Shown here one piece after another: positions 1-10,393 of a DNA stretch of 64,000 bases (position 1 is the first letter of the stretch; every line of letters begins with the position of its first letter). The notes beneath the pieces were generated by a model that worked only from the letters and a program-made list of their open reading frames with translations, did not search any database and had not been told where the DNA came from. This DNA is from Stentor roeselii (taxonomy: Eukaryota; Ciliophora; Heterotrichea; Heterotrichida; Stentoridae), in the NCBI GenBank assembly GCA_006503475.1, contig RSEH01000080.1, positions 102,848 to 166,847 on the forward strand, given 5' to 3'. The position numbers were made by a program, and so were the translations under genes.

Positions 1-752
1 GAATCAACGGTATCACTAGTGAACACTTCGAAAATACTTTTTTCACCAAGGAAAATATTATTTCAGTGAAAAGGCTCACAGCAGTCCTTGGAGGCAAAAG
101 TGGATCTTACCTAATCTGCACTGAAAACAAGTTATTTGTTATTAAAATTGTCAGAGATGCTGAAATAAGCAATTTATTAGATATTCTTCCTTTTTATTAT
201 AAAAGAATCAAAAACAGCACCAGTCGACTTGTAAAGATTTTTGGAGCTTTCAAGATTTTACCTGAAAAAATGAATGTCTTGGTCATGCAGAACCTGATCA
301 AGGACAGAGAAAATCAAGTGATTTTTGACTTAAAAGGAAGTCTTTATGATCGCTCAGTCGACATTCATGATTTTCCAGTTCCAGGAATTGTGTTAAAAGA
401 CTTAAATTTCATCAAAAATAAAGTGAAAGTCATTTTAGGGACTGATAATGAAAGATTTTTGCAAGAACTAAGAAAGGATTTTGAAGTGCTTCATAACTGC
501 AATATTATTGACTACTCTTTGATTCTTGCTATCCCTGTTAAAAAATTTACAGAGACAAATGAAGTTGTTTTTGATAGAAAAATTGCTTTGGGCATCATCG
601 ATTTTCTCCAGGATTACAATTTCAGGAAAAAAACTGAAAAAAAAATCAAAAAAATTTTAAGACAGAAGGACTTTTCGATTACTGACCCTTGGGAGTATTA
701 CTCTCGCATCAGTAAGTTTTTGAATGAAGTGTTTGAGATAAGGTTGAGCTAG
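1..752 (+). CDS. Phosphatidylinositol phosphate kinase, 3' part (5' end lies outside the window)
   Basis: The frame is open from base 3, so the gene enters from the left and only the catalytic domain is seen. Motifs in order: a KSGS nucleotide-loop motif (GGKSGSYL), the ATP-binding lysine in LFVIKIV, the PIPK signature DLKGS, the IDYSLI motif of the catalytic centre, the IIDFLQDYN segment equivalent to the metal-binding IID motif, and a C-terminal activation segment ending DPWEYYSRI. These are diagnostic for PIPKs that phosphorylate PI4P or PI5P at the inner face of membranes. Type I versus II cannot be settled by eye; the activation segment lacks an obvious K-K pair. The GTG at 66 is internal, not a start. 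It ends in TAG at 750-752 and converges on the next gene. Confidence 0.9.
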   Translation, partial: INGITSEHFENTFFTKENIISVKRLTAVLGGKSGSYLICTENKLFVIKIVRDAEISNLLDILPFYYKRIKNSTSRLVKIFGAFKILPEKMNVLVMQNLIKDRENQVIFDLKGSLYDRSVDIHDFPVPGIVLKDLNFIKNKVKVILGTDNERFLQELRKDFEVLHNCNIIDYSLILAIPVKKFTETNEVVFDRKIALGIIDFLQDYNFRKKTEKKIKKILRQKDFSITDPWEYYSRISKFLNEVFEIRLS

Positions 753-1037
753 GTTTAAAGACGTTTAAGATAAATCTTAAGATTGCCTATTAAGGATTAT
801 TCTCTGCTGATAAGTATTTATAATAAATTTCTGAAAAATCAATATAAAATCAAAGAATAATTCCCTTCATAATGCTTAACTATTTTTAAATTTCATCTCT
901 ATCTAATAAAACCTTTCCGATAAAAAAAATATAGTTTTCGTTTAAATGCAAATAAATCTTATCTAAAACTTTCCAAATAAAATTATTGCATAACCAAAAA
1001 CCCAACAATAAATCACAATACAATCAACTAATTCTAA

Positions 1038-1697
1038 TCACTTAATCAAATCAACATAATACTCCTTAGCCCTCACCCTTAAATTCTGAATAACAAGTGG
1101 CTTCACAATTAACTGAGGACAATCTTCCGACTCTTCAACTTCAAAGACAAGATGAAAAACTCCAGAAGGAAAATGCGACGAAACTTCTTTAACCTGAAGT
1201 TTAAACTCGACCTGATGTTGGCCAGTTTCAGGTTCAAAAGCAAGTACAGCCCTTGTATTCCCTCTAAAGATATTCCGACCATTCATGGCATGTCTGATCT
1301 TTTTCGGTGTCGCTTCAGCTGAGTATAAAAATGCAACAACAATGAAACTAAATTCAGGACCAATGACCAAATCATTCGTATTCAACTTCGCAGTTAAACT
1401 AAAGTATTTCGACTTGCAAACAAATTCAGGAAACCTGGAACAAATCACTAGTTCTGAATTACTCGGCTTATTTAGAATAGACTCCAAAGGGTTTGAGAGG
1501 AAAGAGTCTGAAGGTTGAACTGATGATGAACTTTTTTCATCTTCTTCGAGAGTTGAAAGGATTTTTTTTAACTTTTGAAGCTTGAGAATGTTTTGATTGA
1601 AAACTAAGGACAGGTTTTCGTACTCGGATACTAAAAATGAGTGGAATGCCCCACATTTCACTGGTTTCAGTAAAAGTCCTTCATGGCAAGGAAGCAT
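1038..1697 (-). CDS. Unknown protein, 219 aa, beta-rich C-terminal domain
   Basis: I do not recognise this family. The N-terminal third is a short helical stretch followed by a Ser/Glu-rich linker (EEDEKSSSSVQPSDS). From about residue 85 to the end there are alternating hydrophobic strands such as FSFIVVAFLYS, RAVLAFEP and VFHLVFEVEE, suggesting a beta-sandwich. Starts at ATG 1697 and ends in TGA. There are no membrane segments or signal peptide. The flank upstream (1741-1800 on the + strand) is strongly G-rich, which in this window marks the 5' side of minus-strand genes and supports this start. Confidence 0.7.
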   Translation of the reverse strand: MLPCHEGLLLKPVKCGAFHSFLVSEYENLSLVFNQNILKLQKLKKILSTLEEDEKSSSSVQPSDSFLSNPLESILNKPSNSELVICSRFPEFVCKSKYFSLTAKLNTNDLVIGPEFSFIVVAFLYSAEATPKKIRHAMNGRNIFRGNTRAVLAFEPETGQHQVEFKLQVKEVSSHFPSGVFHLVFEVEESEDCPQLIVKPLVIQNLRVRAKEYYVDLIK

Positions 1698-2075
1698 TTT
1701 TGAATTATGTAGGATAATGAATGGGCTTGTTTAAGATTTTAGGTGATAGGTTTTTTTGTGAATTTTTCTGGATTTTAAAAGGGTTGGAATTAATGGTGAA
1801 TTCTGGGTTGATTCGTGTGCTGATGAATTGAAGACATTCAAAAGATTTAGGGGCGATTTGAAGAAAATTTTGAATCAAATAAGAAAAATTCTGTAAATAT
1901 TTCACATCTTTAAGAGTAGATTAAACATTTGGAATTACTACGACGCAGATTAAACATGTGAAGTTACTTCGAATCAGCAACTCTCTTCAATAAACTCACT
2001 AAAATATTCACCCTTCTAAAATTTTCAATATTCTATGTATTTTAATTACTTTCACCTCATGCTATAACTATAATA
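1698..2075. other. Divergent intergenic region between two start codons
   Basis: This 378-bp region separates two divergent genes. Its left half is G/T-rich on the + strand (1741-1800: 17 G, 1 C) and its right half is C/A-rich, so the composition flips midway, as expected if each half belongs to the gene it precedes. A 66-codon minus ORF at 1705-1905 is low complexity and looks accidental. A TATAATAATG string abuts the right-hand start codon. Confidence 0.6.
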
Positions 2076-2795
2076 ATGGAAAGTGACCGAAGTCCTCTAA
2101 AGCAAGTAGACCATGACTCATTAAAACCCGAAAATTCCGATATGTATAAAACATCATGTTCCCATTTCATTCCAGATTCTCTCAGTCCCGAGAGTGATCA
2201 AGTTCCGAACCCAGCCTGTCTCGTTTCAAGCATTCCTCCGATCCACCTGGCAAATGCTGACTACGTCTTTCCAGACACGATGCCAATCATGACAGATGCT
2301 CAAATGCAGAAGCTCCAGCGAATTTCTTCGATATCCAAAAGGATTTCATGGCTTGCGATTGTAGATTGCATTTTGGTGTCTTTTATTCTGTATTTTGGAA
2401 TTTTTTACTTGATTATCATTGTGATTCTCTTGCCTGTCGTTGGGTTCTTTAGTAGTCGAAGATATCACAGAGGACTTTCTTGGTTTTACTTGTGTTATTC
2501 GGTGGTAATCCTTGCAATGAGATGCGGGTTGATTTTTATATTTCCTTCTATTCCTGTTTTTGTTATTCAAGGACTGATTATATTGCTTGAAGCTTATATC
2601 GTCTACTCGGTTATTAGGTTTCTTAGAGATTTGAAGCATATTTTCCCGAATGAAAGAGACTTTTTGCTAGGAAGACCTTATTCTCCGAATAATCAGGTTA
2701 ATGAAAGCGGTGTTGATGCTTGCGTAGAAGTCATTTTTAATCCTCCTCCTTTGTATTCGAAAATTGATTTTAGAGTACTTTCGGATGGAAAATGA
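2076..2795 (+). CDS. Predicted polytopic membrane protein, 239 aa
   Basis: Residues 1-88 are polar, Ser/Pro-rich and presumably cytosolic. Four hydrophobic segments follow, at about 91-108, 109-126, 136-156 and 160-181, with a short basic loop (SSRRYHRG) after the second. The C-terminal 50 residues are soluble and contain a PPPLY motif, a possible WW-domain or adaptor ligand. The N-terminal HIPDSLSPES-like stretch could be phosphorylated. The family is not recognised. Start ATG at 2076 follows ATAATA directly. The gene is followed by a 1.6-kb gene-free region. Confidence 0.75.
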   Translation: MESDRSPLKQVDHDSLKPENSDMYKTSCSHFIPDSLSPESDQVPNPACLVSSIPPIHLANADYVFPDTMPIMTDAQMQKLQRISSISKRISWLAIVDCILVSFILYFGIFYLIIIVILLPVVGFFSSRRYHRGLSWFYLCYSVVILAMRCGLIFIFPSIPVFVIQGLIILLEAYIVYSVIRFLRDLKHIFPNERDFLLGRPYSPNNQVNESGVDACVEVIFNPPPLYSKIDFRVLSDGK

Positions 2796-4407
2796 TTTAG
2801 TGATAATTAAAATGATGTAAGATCTGTTATTTGTAAGGATTCATTGAGATGTTTTAAATGGGTATATATTTTATTAATTTCAAGTGAATAACCTTTTTTA
2901 TTGATTTGATTTGAGAAATCTATGATTATTTAAAAGTATTACCTGAATTTTTGTTAATTTCATTGGAAGGTTTATATTAGTTGTTTAAATTTAGCCTTTG
3001 AATGAAACCAAATGATAAGAATGACCGCATCTGAATTTATATTCAACAAATAAATTGCTTAAAACAAAGAATTCAGTTTTATTATCTTTTTATAGATGGA
3101 TTAATGTATTAAGTAGTGTTTTTAGCCTTGCTAATAACAGCAGGCTTTAAATTCTCTTATAGATAGGGTACTCGAAATTATCGTATAACTAATAATACTC
3201 TTTATCAAAGTAGTATTAGATATATAAAGATAATATTCATCCGATGAATCCTGCCTATCAAAATAAACATTTCTGATACAAATATTTTGAATTATTATTG
3301 ATTTTTAATTGAATAATGCAAATATAATTCTCCTGTTATTAAGCAGTGATATAAATATTATCCAAACTACCTGCTATTAAAATTGAAATTTTTTTTATAA
3401 AACTGAACAAAACAGGTTACTATAACTAATAATTATAACTAAATCATTTTTTTGAAGACTATTCTAATTTCAAACTAAGCTTATAAATTTTAAAGTAGGT
3501 AAAATAGAAATTTCAGAGTAAAAATACCAATACCTTTAATCTTGGTGCCTTAATAACTGAAAATATGATTAAAAGATTTATTATATATAATTTTTGTTCA
3601 AATTTGTATCAGGAATAAAAACTAAATGATAAATCTTTTAAAAGATATTGTTTCGTGTACTAATTTTAAATATTATTAAAAAATTCTGTTTTAACATTGA
3701 ATATATCTAAAACTATTTATTATATATATAAAATCTTAAGCTTGAAGACTTATCAGGCGATTTCAGATATCCTTTAATCAGATGAATTTTTAATTCTTCT
3801 TTCTCTACAAAAGAGGAGATATTCAAGCCAGCCCTTCATAAGCTGAAGCGCTATCTGGTAAAATACAATATAATCAAAAATAATAGGAATAAAGTCTCAA
3901 GCATGTAAAAGGTTATGCAAATTGGTCATATGAATTAAGAATTTTCAAAATTGGTAGAGCTGGTAAAGATTGATAAGAGCAAATTCAACAAATGCAGTAG
4001 AGAATGGAAACAGACAATTCAAGAAGAAATCATCAATATGAAGGGCTTGTGCCTAATTGCCAAGACCTTATCTGACTTCAAGTTAAAAATTCACTTTTTG
4101 CTTTGAAAATAATGTTACAAGTTTTAAATTAAGCTAAAATGGCACTGGGCTAAGTTAGATTGTACTTTAAATTAAATGTATCACCTTAAAATAATTTTAT
4201 TCAGATATAAGTGTCATTAACTTTGAGATGAATTGAAATATTTAAAAGAGGTTAAAAAAAACTTAAGTAAAGCAATTCACAAATTATTTATCTAAACCAG
4301 TAAAACATCCCTGAATATTCTTCAGATTCCTCATAGCCTTAAAAATCAAATTGTTCTAATTTTAATCTCTAAACATTCAAATTTTAAATTTCTCTAATAC
4401 TTAAATA
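2796..4407. other. Gene-free region of 1.6 kb with a possible coding relic
   Basis: No ORF of 60 codons or more, very AT-rich, with many stops in all frames. About 3780-4106 is less AT-rich than its surroundings. Inside it, 3939-4103 is 55 sense codons with a protein-like residue mix (for example SREWKQTIQEEIINMKG) but no ATG at its beginning and a TAA just upstream. It may be a decayed gene or mobile-element relic, or an unannotated exon. I see no tRNA or snRNA signature. Confidence 0.5.
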
Positions 4408-5502
4408 ATGATCTCTGCCAGATCCCTTGAAAACTCAAAACTAAGAGACGAGCTCAAAAAATTACGAGGCGCTTTAAAAGACCTAAAAGACGACAAACTG
4501 ATAGAAATCTCTAATTCCCCAACATCCACCAAACCATCGAACTACAAATCAATCGAAGTCGACAAGCTAGACAGTCTCCGTAGCGAAGACATCGAAAACC
4601 TTTGCAAGTTCGATAAAATTATAGACTCAACTCTTCAAGAACCTTCTGAAAGTTCTCTCAAACCTTCTGAAAAATTGCCGGAAAATGTTTTTTTGGAGAA
4701 CTCAAAAGGAAACTCCTTGAAAAAGTCCTACAAGGATGACCCTCTTTATGATCATCTTCTAGACTCGTCTTTAAAATTCAGTGTCGATAGTCATAGCGGA
4801 TTTTTCGATGAAAATCCATTCAAATCTTCTAATTCAGGATTTGACCGCATTAGGACCTTCACAGGACTCGCTGAAAATACCCAAGATGTTGGTTTTAAAG
4901 ATAAATCTCAAGAAAAACACACGAAAAGTTCTAGTTTCACGGAAAAGACTTCGAAAAAAGAAGAAAGTAAAACTTTCTTTAACCCTTCAAGAGAAAAAAT
5001 CAGCTTTTCGAATGAAAAAGACTTCCAAAGTCCTAGCTCGAAAGAGTCGTCTGCCAGGTTTAAAAATGCGGAAAACCAAAATTTGTTAGATGAAATTGAG
5101 AAGCTTAGAAACGAAAATAATCAGCTTCGTGAACAACTTAAAACTGCCCAAAGTATGAAAAATTTTAAAGAACCTAAAATAGCGAATGTACCTTTTAAGG
5201 ATGCTTCGCCTAAACGAATTCGGTATGATACTGAAGCCAAAAGTGGATCTAGGACACCGAAAAAAACAAATATTGGAAGAATAACTGTCATCGCAGGAAG
5301 ACAAGCAAAAACAGGCAGAACCAGGTCATTCTCTCGAAGTAAAAGTAAAAGTCTAACTCCAAGAGACATAAGTTACAAAATAACAAATTCTCCATTAACC
5401 CCAAAACGATTCAGACATTGTAACATCTGCGACCATCTTCTCTCCAAAGGTTACTCAACCAAGTACTGTTCAAAGCACGGCACAGTATCAGTAAAGCCAT
5501 GA
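4408..5502 (+). CDS. Ser/Lys-rich coiled-coil protein with C-terminal Cys/His cluster, 364 aa
   Basis: Mostly disordered, rich in Ser, Lys and Glu. There is a short helix at 1-35 and a clear coiled coil at about 224-249 (LLDEIEKLRNENNQLREQLK). A basic Arg/Ser stretch (RTRSFSRSKSKS) follows near 302-315. The last 28 residues carry a C-x2-C...C-x2-H arrangement (HCNICDHL ... YCSKHG) that could bind zinc. This architecture is seen in ciliary and centrosomal coiled-coil proteins, but I cannot name a family. Start ATG at 4408 follows CTTAAATA; the stop is TGA TAA, a double stop. Confidence 0.75.
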   Translation: MISARSLENSKLRDELKKLRGALKDLKDDKLIEISNSPTSTKPSNYKSIEVDKLDSLRSEDIENLCKFDKIIDSTLQEPSESSLKPSEKLPENVFLENSKGNSLKKSYKDDPLYDHLLDSSLKFSVDSHSGFFDENPFKSSNSGFDRIRTFTGLAENTQDVGFKDKSQEKHTKSSSFTEKTSKKEESKTFFNPSREKISFSNEKDFQSPSSKESSARFKNAENQNLLDEIEKLRNENNQLREQLKTAQSMKNFKEPKIANVPFKDASPKRIRYDTEAKSGSRTPKKTNIGRITVIAGRQAKTGRTRSFSRSKSKSLTPRDISYKITNSPLTPKRFRHCNICDHLLSKGYSTKYCSKHGTVSVKP

Positions 5503-5639
5503 TAAATAAGACTTATTAAATAAATTCACTAGTAATGAAAATTAATATTCAAACATTTTTCTCTATTGAAGATCGACAAAAACCTAAAAATTCTTGAAAC
5601 CAGTCAAAAATGATTTTTCCTCAAATTATTAATAAATTA

Positions 5640-6992
5640 ATGGAAGTACCTAAAAGAATCGGCCCTTACTCCGTCTACGGAACCTTAGGTTCAGGAGGTT
5701 ACGGCCAGGTCTTAGCAGTAAGAGACCCTAAAACTTTACAGAACTTTGCAATGAAAATAAGCGAAGATAAGCAAAGTCTTCAAAAAGAATACAAAATTCT
5801 AAAAACTTTAAGTAAATGCGAAGACTTCATGAAAGTCTTCGAATTTGGAAGTATTGATAACTTTGACTTCATTCTAATGGAGCTCTTCGGCAAAAACTTA
5901 CAATATAAGGACAACGACTACATCTATTCCATAAAATGTGTGGCAGCTGTGGGGTTAGAAATCTTAAACCGCATCGAAAAAATGCATAACCTTGACATTA
6001 TCCATCGAGACATAAAACCATCTCAATTTCTTTTAACAAGTGATAAAAAAAAAGTGTTTCTAGTCGATTTCGGTCTTTCCACATTTTTCAAAATAGAAGG
6101 AAAACACAGAGTGTTTAAAAATAAATGCAGGTTCAAAGGCAGTGTAATTTTTTCTTCAATTAACACCCACCTGGGTTTCAGACATAGCAGAAGAGATGAC
6201 TTAGAGTCATTGTCTTACACCCTGCTTTACATGATTCGAGGTAACCTTCCCTGGCACATCGATGAAAAACTTGACAATCATCGCAACATCAAACTAATCC
6301 TCAACCAAAAGCTGAACATTAAAAGAGACTACCTCTTTCGTGAAGTCCCTGCAGAATTCGAGTCATTCTTCAAGTACACCCGGAAGTTGATGTATGATCA
6401 AACCCCGAACTACTCTTATCTCAAGTCCTTACTTTCAAAATTCGCAAATTCAGAACCCTTGCACTTTAATTTCGACTGGATCGTTGAAAGTGAATTCTTC
6501 AGTAAATACACGAGTAAAGTAGAAATCAAGGATAAGTTGCCTGTTCTTTATGTTAAAAACTGCAACGGTGAATTTATCTCTAAAAGAAGAAACGGAACTA
6601 TTGAATTTAACGCCTTTCGAAAACTTAGCAAGTCTTTCGATGTCCATGATTTAGAAGAGATCAGGAAAAAAACAGCTGAATCCGAATTAAGAAGTAAAAA
6701 ATCTAGAAGTAAATCAAGTAAAGCGAAAAAAACTGAAGTTCATTTAAAGATTGATGATTTTCTCAACTCACATAGTCCCTCTGCCTCGATGGAGATCTTT
6801 GAAATGAAAGCGAACAGTTTTTCCATTCAAGAAAAACCTTCTCAGTCTAGTTTTTTATCTGATGACGGCGAAGAGACCAGCAGGTCAAAATTACCTGAAT
6901 TCGAGAATCGCAAGCAAATAATTGACAGTCGTAAAATTTTCATTAATTCAACGAAGCGTAAGTCAGCAGATGCGAGATGTTTGATTATTTAA
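5640..6992 (+). CDS. Casein kinase 1-type protein kinase with basic tail, 450 aa
   Basis: Kinase domain at about residues 8-290: glycine loop GSGGYGQV, ATP lysine in FAMKI, catalytic loop HRDIKPSQ, metal site VDFGLS. The CK1-specific SINTHLGFRHSRRDDLESL string replaces the usual APE motif. All catalytic residues are present, so it should be active. The C-terminal 120 residues are Lys/Ser-rich (SKKSRSKSSKAKK) and may target substrates or microtubules. I choose ATG 5640 over the in-frame ATG at 5610, because it is preceded by TTAATAAATTA and leaves the normal short CK1 N-terminus. ELP1 starts 23 bp after its stop. Confidence 0.92.
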   Translation: MEVPKRIGPYSVYGTLGSGGYGQVLAVRDPKTLQNFAMKISEDKQSLQKEYKILKTLSKCEDFMKVFEFGSIDNFDFILMELFGKNLQYKDNDYIYSIKCVAAVGLEILNRIEKMHNLDIIHRDIKPSQFLLTSDKKKVFLVDFGLSTFFKIEGKHRVFKNKCRFKGSVIFSSINTHLGFRHSRRDDLESLSYTLLYMIRGNLPWHIDEKLDNHRNIKLILNQKLNIKRDYLFREVPAEFESFFKYTRKLMYDQTPNYSYLKSLLSKFANSEPLHFNFDWIVESEFFSKYTSKVEIKDKLPVLYVKNCNGEFISKRRNGTIEFNAFRKLSKSFDVHDLEEIRKKTAESELRSKKSRSKSSKAKKTEVHLKIDDFLNSHSPSASMEIFEMKANSFSIQEKPSQSSFLSDDGEETSRSKLPEFENRKQIIDSRKIFINSTKRKSADARCLII

Positions 6993-7015
6993 TACTAATC
7001 TGGTATCGCCTTATA

Positions 7016-10000
7016 ATGAAAAATCTAGGAAAAGGTATCTGTGAACATTGGCCATATCAAGGACCTTTCGCTTGTGACTCAGAAAAAATCTTTATCTTGT
7101 CATCTCCAAGAAAATTACAAGAAATCAACTCGGAAAGCGTCATTGAAAGATTTTTAGAAATCGAAATCATCGACTTGGTCCGAATGGATTTTTTGCAACT
7201 TGAGTCAAAACTTTTCTTCATCACTCGCACAAGTCTCATCAGTCATTCCTTGGAAAATGATTCAACAATGAACGAAGGCGAGATGTCCTTCGATATCTTA
7301 GACGCTCGATGGTCTCCAGCACAAGATCTTCTCGTCATTGTCTTGGCTAATGGAGCTTTTTTCTTGCAAAATTCTGAACTTGAAGTCTTAAAAGCCTTTC
7401 AAATTCCGAAGTTTCTGGGAAAAAATGCTTCTATCACTTGGAGAAATGATGGAAAATTTTTTCAGATTTGTGGAAATGTGGAAAAAGGATTTTTGGTTTT
7501 TAATTTCGATTGTAAAGGGGAAGTTATTGAAAATTCTTTAGTTTCAGATGAAAAAGGACCTGTTTTTTCAGTTGGTGATAAGGAAGACCTGTTGGATAGT
7601 TGCTTGATTAGTTGGCACTTCTCTCAAATTGCAGGAGTTAAAGAGAATAAAATTGTTTTTTGGGAACGAAACGGGTTAAAACATGAAGAATTTTTGCTTT
7701 ATGGGAAAAAAGTACTGAAAATCGACTGGGGACTTGAGGGAAAAGTACTGACTGTGTTGACTGACAGAGGTTTAGAACTTTACTGCAAGTTTAACTTTCA
7801 CTGGTACTTCAAACATTTCCTTCCTCAAGCGAAGGACTTTCTATGGGTCGATGATTTCTTGGTATACCTCGCGGACGGTGTTTTTAAACAGAAGATGCTA
7901 CTGCATTACAGTGAAAATAATGGAAATGTCGCTGTTATTGATGGGGTTAAAGTCCTTTTAACACAGTTCAGCAAAGGCATCATTCCACCTCCTCTAAGTC
8001 ATTCAGAGTTCCAAGTCGACGAACCTGTTCTTTTCGTCAGTCTTTTCGAAGACCACGCCCTGGCAGTCACAAGTTCAAAGGTGATTCGATTGACTGACAA
8101 CAAAGTTTTAATTCCTTCTAAAGTCGACCTTTTGTTGCAGACATCTTCAGATCTTTTCTACTCAAAAGGAAAATTTCTCTTCAAACTTCAAGATGAGCAA
8201 GAGTTCAAACTCAGAGACTACCCCTGCCAAATCATTTCCTTGACCCTTTGCAACTCTTCGCTATTCATTCACACTTCAGACGGCTCGATTTACTTAGATT
8301 CAAAACTCGTGCAAAAGCTTTCATTTCCAGCAGATTCTTTAAAAGTCTTTCTCAACTCTTCAGGATCATTTGAATTTCTTGCTTTGAAAGCGGGAAGTCT
8401 TTTCTTGTCAAATAAATTGATTTTGGCAGGTTGCACAAGTTTTTATATGACTTCTAATTTTTTGATGATGATAAAAAAAAGTGCTCCGTATGATGTTTTG
8501 TTTGTTTTTAGTTTAAATGAACTGCCGTGGAATAAAGCTTTTCCTGACCCGAGCAATGATCATTTTTTTAGTCGGTATGTGGAAAAGACCAGTTCTATTG
8601 TGGCTTTGAATGGATGGAATTTGATTCTTGAACATTCCAGAGGTAATCTTGAAACTTTCGCACCGAGACGCCTTGTTTTGCATGAAGTTGAAAATTTGGT
8701 CAGGGCGAAGGATTATTTGAATAGTTTCAAGTTGTTAAGACAGCATAAAATTGACTTGAATCTTTTGGTTGATATTGAACAGGAATTGTTTGATGTCAAA
8801 CTTTTTGTTCAGCAGGTGGCTCGGCAGGAATATTTGAATCTGTTCCTGACCTCCTTGAAAGACACAAACTCAACATGCAAATACTACCTAAAAGAATCCG
8901 AAGAAATTCCCGGAAAAACAAACAAAATCGCAGATTTAATCCGAAATCACTTAGACCCAGCAACCCATCCTCTAACAATCCTGACATCCTTCATAATAAA
9001 AACGCCAAGTGAGATCGAAACAGCTTTAACCTGGATTCAATCATCATCCATTCCTTCATCGAAACCAATAAAAGCTCCTCACGAGTCATCTCATCCTCAC
9101 TCAACAACTGAAGCCTCTTTAAAATACCTAAGCTGGTTGGTGAACCCAGACAACCTTTTCAACGTAGCCTTAGGAATGTACGACCTTCAACTAACAAGCA
9201 CCCTAGCCAAATTCACCCAAAAAGACCCAAAAGAATACCTGCCTTACCTAAACTCTTTAAACGACCTGCCCGAAACCGAGCGAAAGTACCAAATTTGCAT
9301 GGACTTAAAAAATTTCCCAAAAGCTCTCGAAGAACTTGTAAAAGGCGGAGAAAGTTACAAACGAAAAGCACTTGATTTAATAAAAAACCAGAAACTTTAC
9401 ATTCAAGGCCTTTCATTATTACCAGGTAAAGAAACTTTCAAGGAAATCGCTGAATCTTTAGCAAATTCTGAATTCGCTTTTCAATCTGCTGTTCTATTCG
9501 AACTTTCTGATGACTTTCAAAAGGCTCAGGAACTTTATAGTCGAGGTGAAGAATGGGAACTTGCTTGTAAAATGAATGACTGGAATAAAGCTGGAATGAG
9601 GGAAGGATGGAGTTCTAAATGTGCGGAATTAGGAAGGTTCGAAAGTGCAGCTTTAATTATTGACCCTTTGGACCAGGAGCTTGCGAAGGTCAGGTATTGG
9701 CTTCAGGGAGGAAAGTACAAAAAAGCTGCAACTGTCGCTTCGAATGGGGAAAGTAAAGATTTGGTCAGGTCTACTTTGCAGCATTACGCTCAAGACTTTT
9801 GTGAGGTACTTGATAAAAACTTGAAAGTCTTTCATGAAAAAAAAGCGAGACTTGAATTTGTACAGCATAATAAAAAACTCATGCATTCTGAGGATAATGT
9901 ACTTAATGATGAAGTCGCTTCTCAGTTTTCTGTCAATAGTCTCAGCTCTAAAGCAACTCAAGTTAGCAAGAAACAGAGAAAAAATAACAGAAAAATAAGA

Positions 10001-10393
10001 AAAACTGCCGCTAAGGAAGGGTCTGTATTTGAAGAGGATTATTTGGTTGACTTGCTTGTAAGTCTTCGTCCTGATAACTCGTATCATGAAAAAATGGAAG
10101 GACTTGCTTCTGGACTTATTATTTGTGGAGACTTTATCACTGCTAGAAAAGTTTGGAGTAAATTTGAAGAAGTAAAAAAATCTACTTTTCAGGAATTTGC
10201 GACTTTGAGACAAAAGGAGTTTTTGAAAAAGTTTTATGAGGATTTTCCTGAGATTTCGAAAAGTGAGGAAAATGACTCTAGACTTAAAGATATGTTCGCG
10301 AAAAGTCAGTTTTTAGCTGATGGACTTTCGAGTCATAAACTTCCTTGCTTTCAAAATGGAATTGTGAGTCGCTTTTTTATGAACTTTTCTTAG
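7016..10393 (+). CDS. ELP1: Elongator complex scaffold subunit ELP1 (IKAP/IKI3), 1125 aa
   Basis: Elongator modifies the wobble uridine of tRNAs (cm5U side chains); ELP1 is its dimerising scaffold. The N-terminal ~600 residues are WD40-like beta-propeller sequence. About 700-1000 is the TPR-like part with the highly conserved ALGMYDLQLT and QKDPKEYLPYLNSL strings. Near 985 is the basic tRNA-binding segment KKQRKNNRKIRKTAAKEGS, followed by the acidic helix EEDYLVDLLVSL, both typical of ELP1. Length is slightly below the animal protein (about 1330). The start is ATG 7016, preceded by CCTTATA; the longer frame from 6977 overlaps the kinase upstream. Base composition alternates in blocks along the gene. 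Confidence 0.93.
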   Translation: MKNLGKGICEHWPYQGPFACDSEKIFILSSPRKLQEINSESVIERFLEIEIIDLVRMDFLQLESKLFFITRTSLISHSLENDSTMNEGEMSFDILDARWSPAQDLLVIVLANGAFFLQNSELEVLKAFQIPKFLGKNASITWRNDGKFFQICGNVEKGFLVFNFDCKGEVIENSLVSDEKGPVFSVGDKEDLLDSCLISWHFSQIAGVKENKIVFWERNGLKHEEFLLYGKKVLKIDWGLEGKVLTVLTDRGLELYCKFNFHWYFKHFLPQAKDFLWVDDFLVYLADGVFKQKMLLHYSENNGNVAVIDGVKVLLTQFSKGIIPPPLSHSEFQVDEPVLFVSLFEDHALAVTSSKVIRLTDNKVLIPSKVDLLLQTSSDLFYSKGKFLFKLQDEQEFKLRDYPCQIISLTLCNSSLFIHTSDGSIYLDSKLVQKLSFPADSLKVFLNSSGSFEFLALKAGSLFLSNKLILAGCTSFYMTSNFLMMIKKSAPYDVLFVFSLNELPWNKAFPDPSNDHFFSRYVEKTSSIVALNGWNLILEHSRGNLETFAPRRLVLHEVENLVRAKDYLNSFKLLRQHKIDLNLLVDIEQELFDVKLFVQQVARQEYLNLFLTSLKDTNSTCKYYLKESEEIPGKTNKIADLIRNHLDPATHPLTILTSFIIKTPSEIETALTWIQSSSIPSSKPIKAPHESSHPHSTTEASLKYLSWLVNPDNLFNVALGMYDLQLTSTLAKFTQKDPKEYLPYLNSLNDLPETERKYQICMDLKNFPKALEELVKGGESYKRKALDLIKNQKLYIQGLSLLPGKETFKEIAESLANSEFAFQSAVLFELSDDFQKAQELYSRGEEWELACKMNDWNKAGMREGWSSKCAELGRFESAALIIDPLDQELAKVRYWLQGGKYKKAATVASNGESKDLVRSTLQHYAQDFCEVLDKNLKVFHEKKARLEFVQHNKKLMHSEDNVLNDEVASQFSVNSLSSKATQVSKKQRKNNRKIRKTAAKEGSVFEEDYLVDLLVSLRPDNSYHEKMEGLASGLIICGDFITARKVWSKFEEVKKSTFQEFATLRQKEFLKKFYEDFPEISKSEENDSRLKDMFAKSQFLADGLSSHKLPCFQNGIVSRFFMNFS

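Noticed and set aside
1705-1905. 66-codon minus ORF upstream of the 219-aa gene.
   Set aside because: AT-driven residues, lies in the divergent spacer, and no 15-nt intron would join it to the gene.
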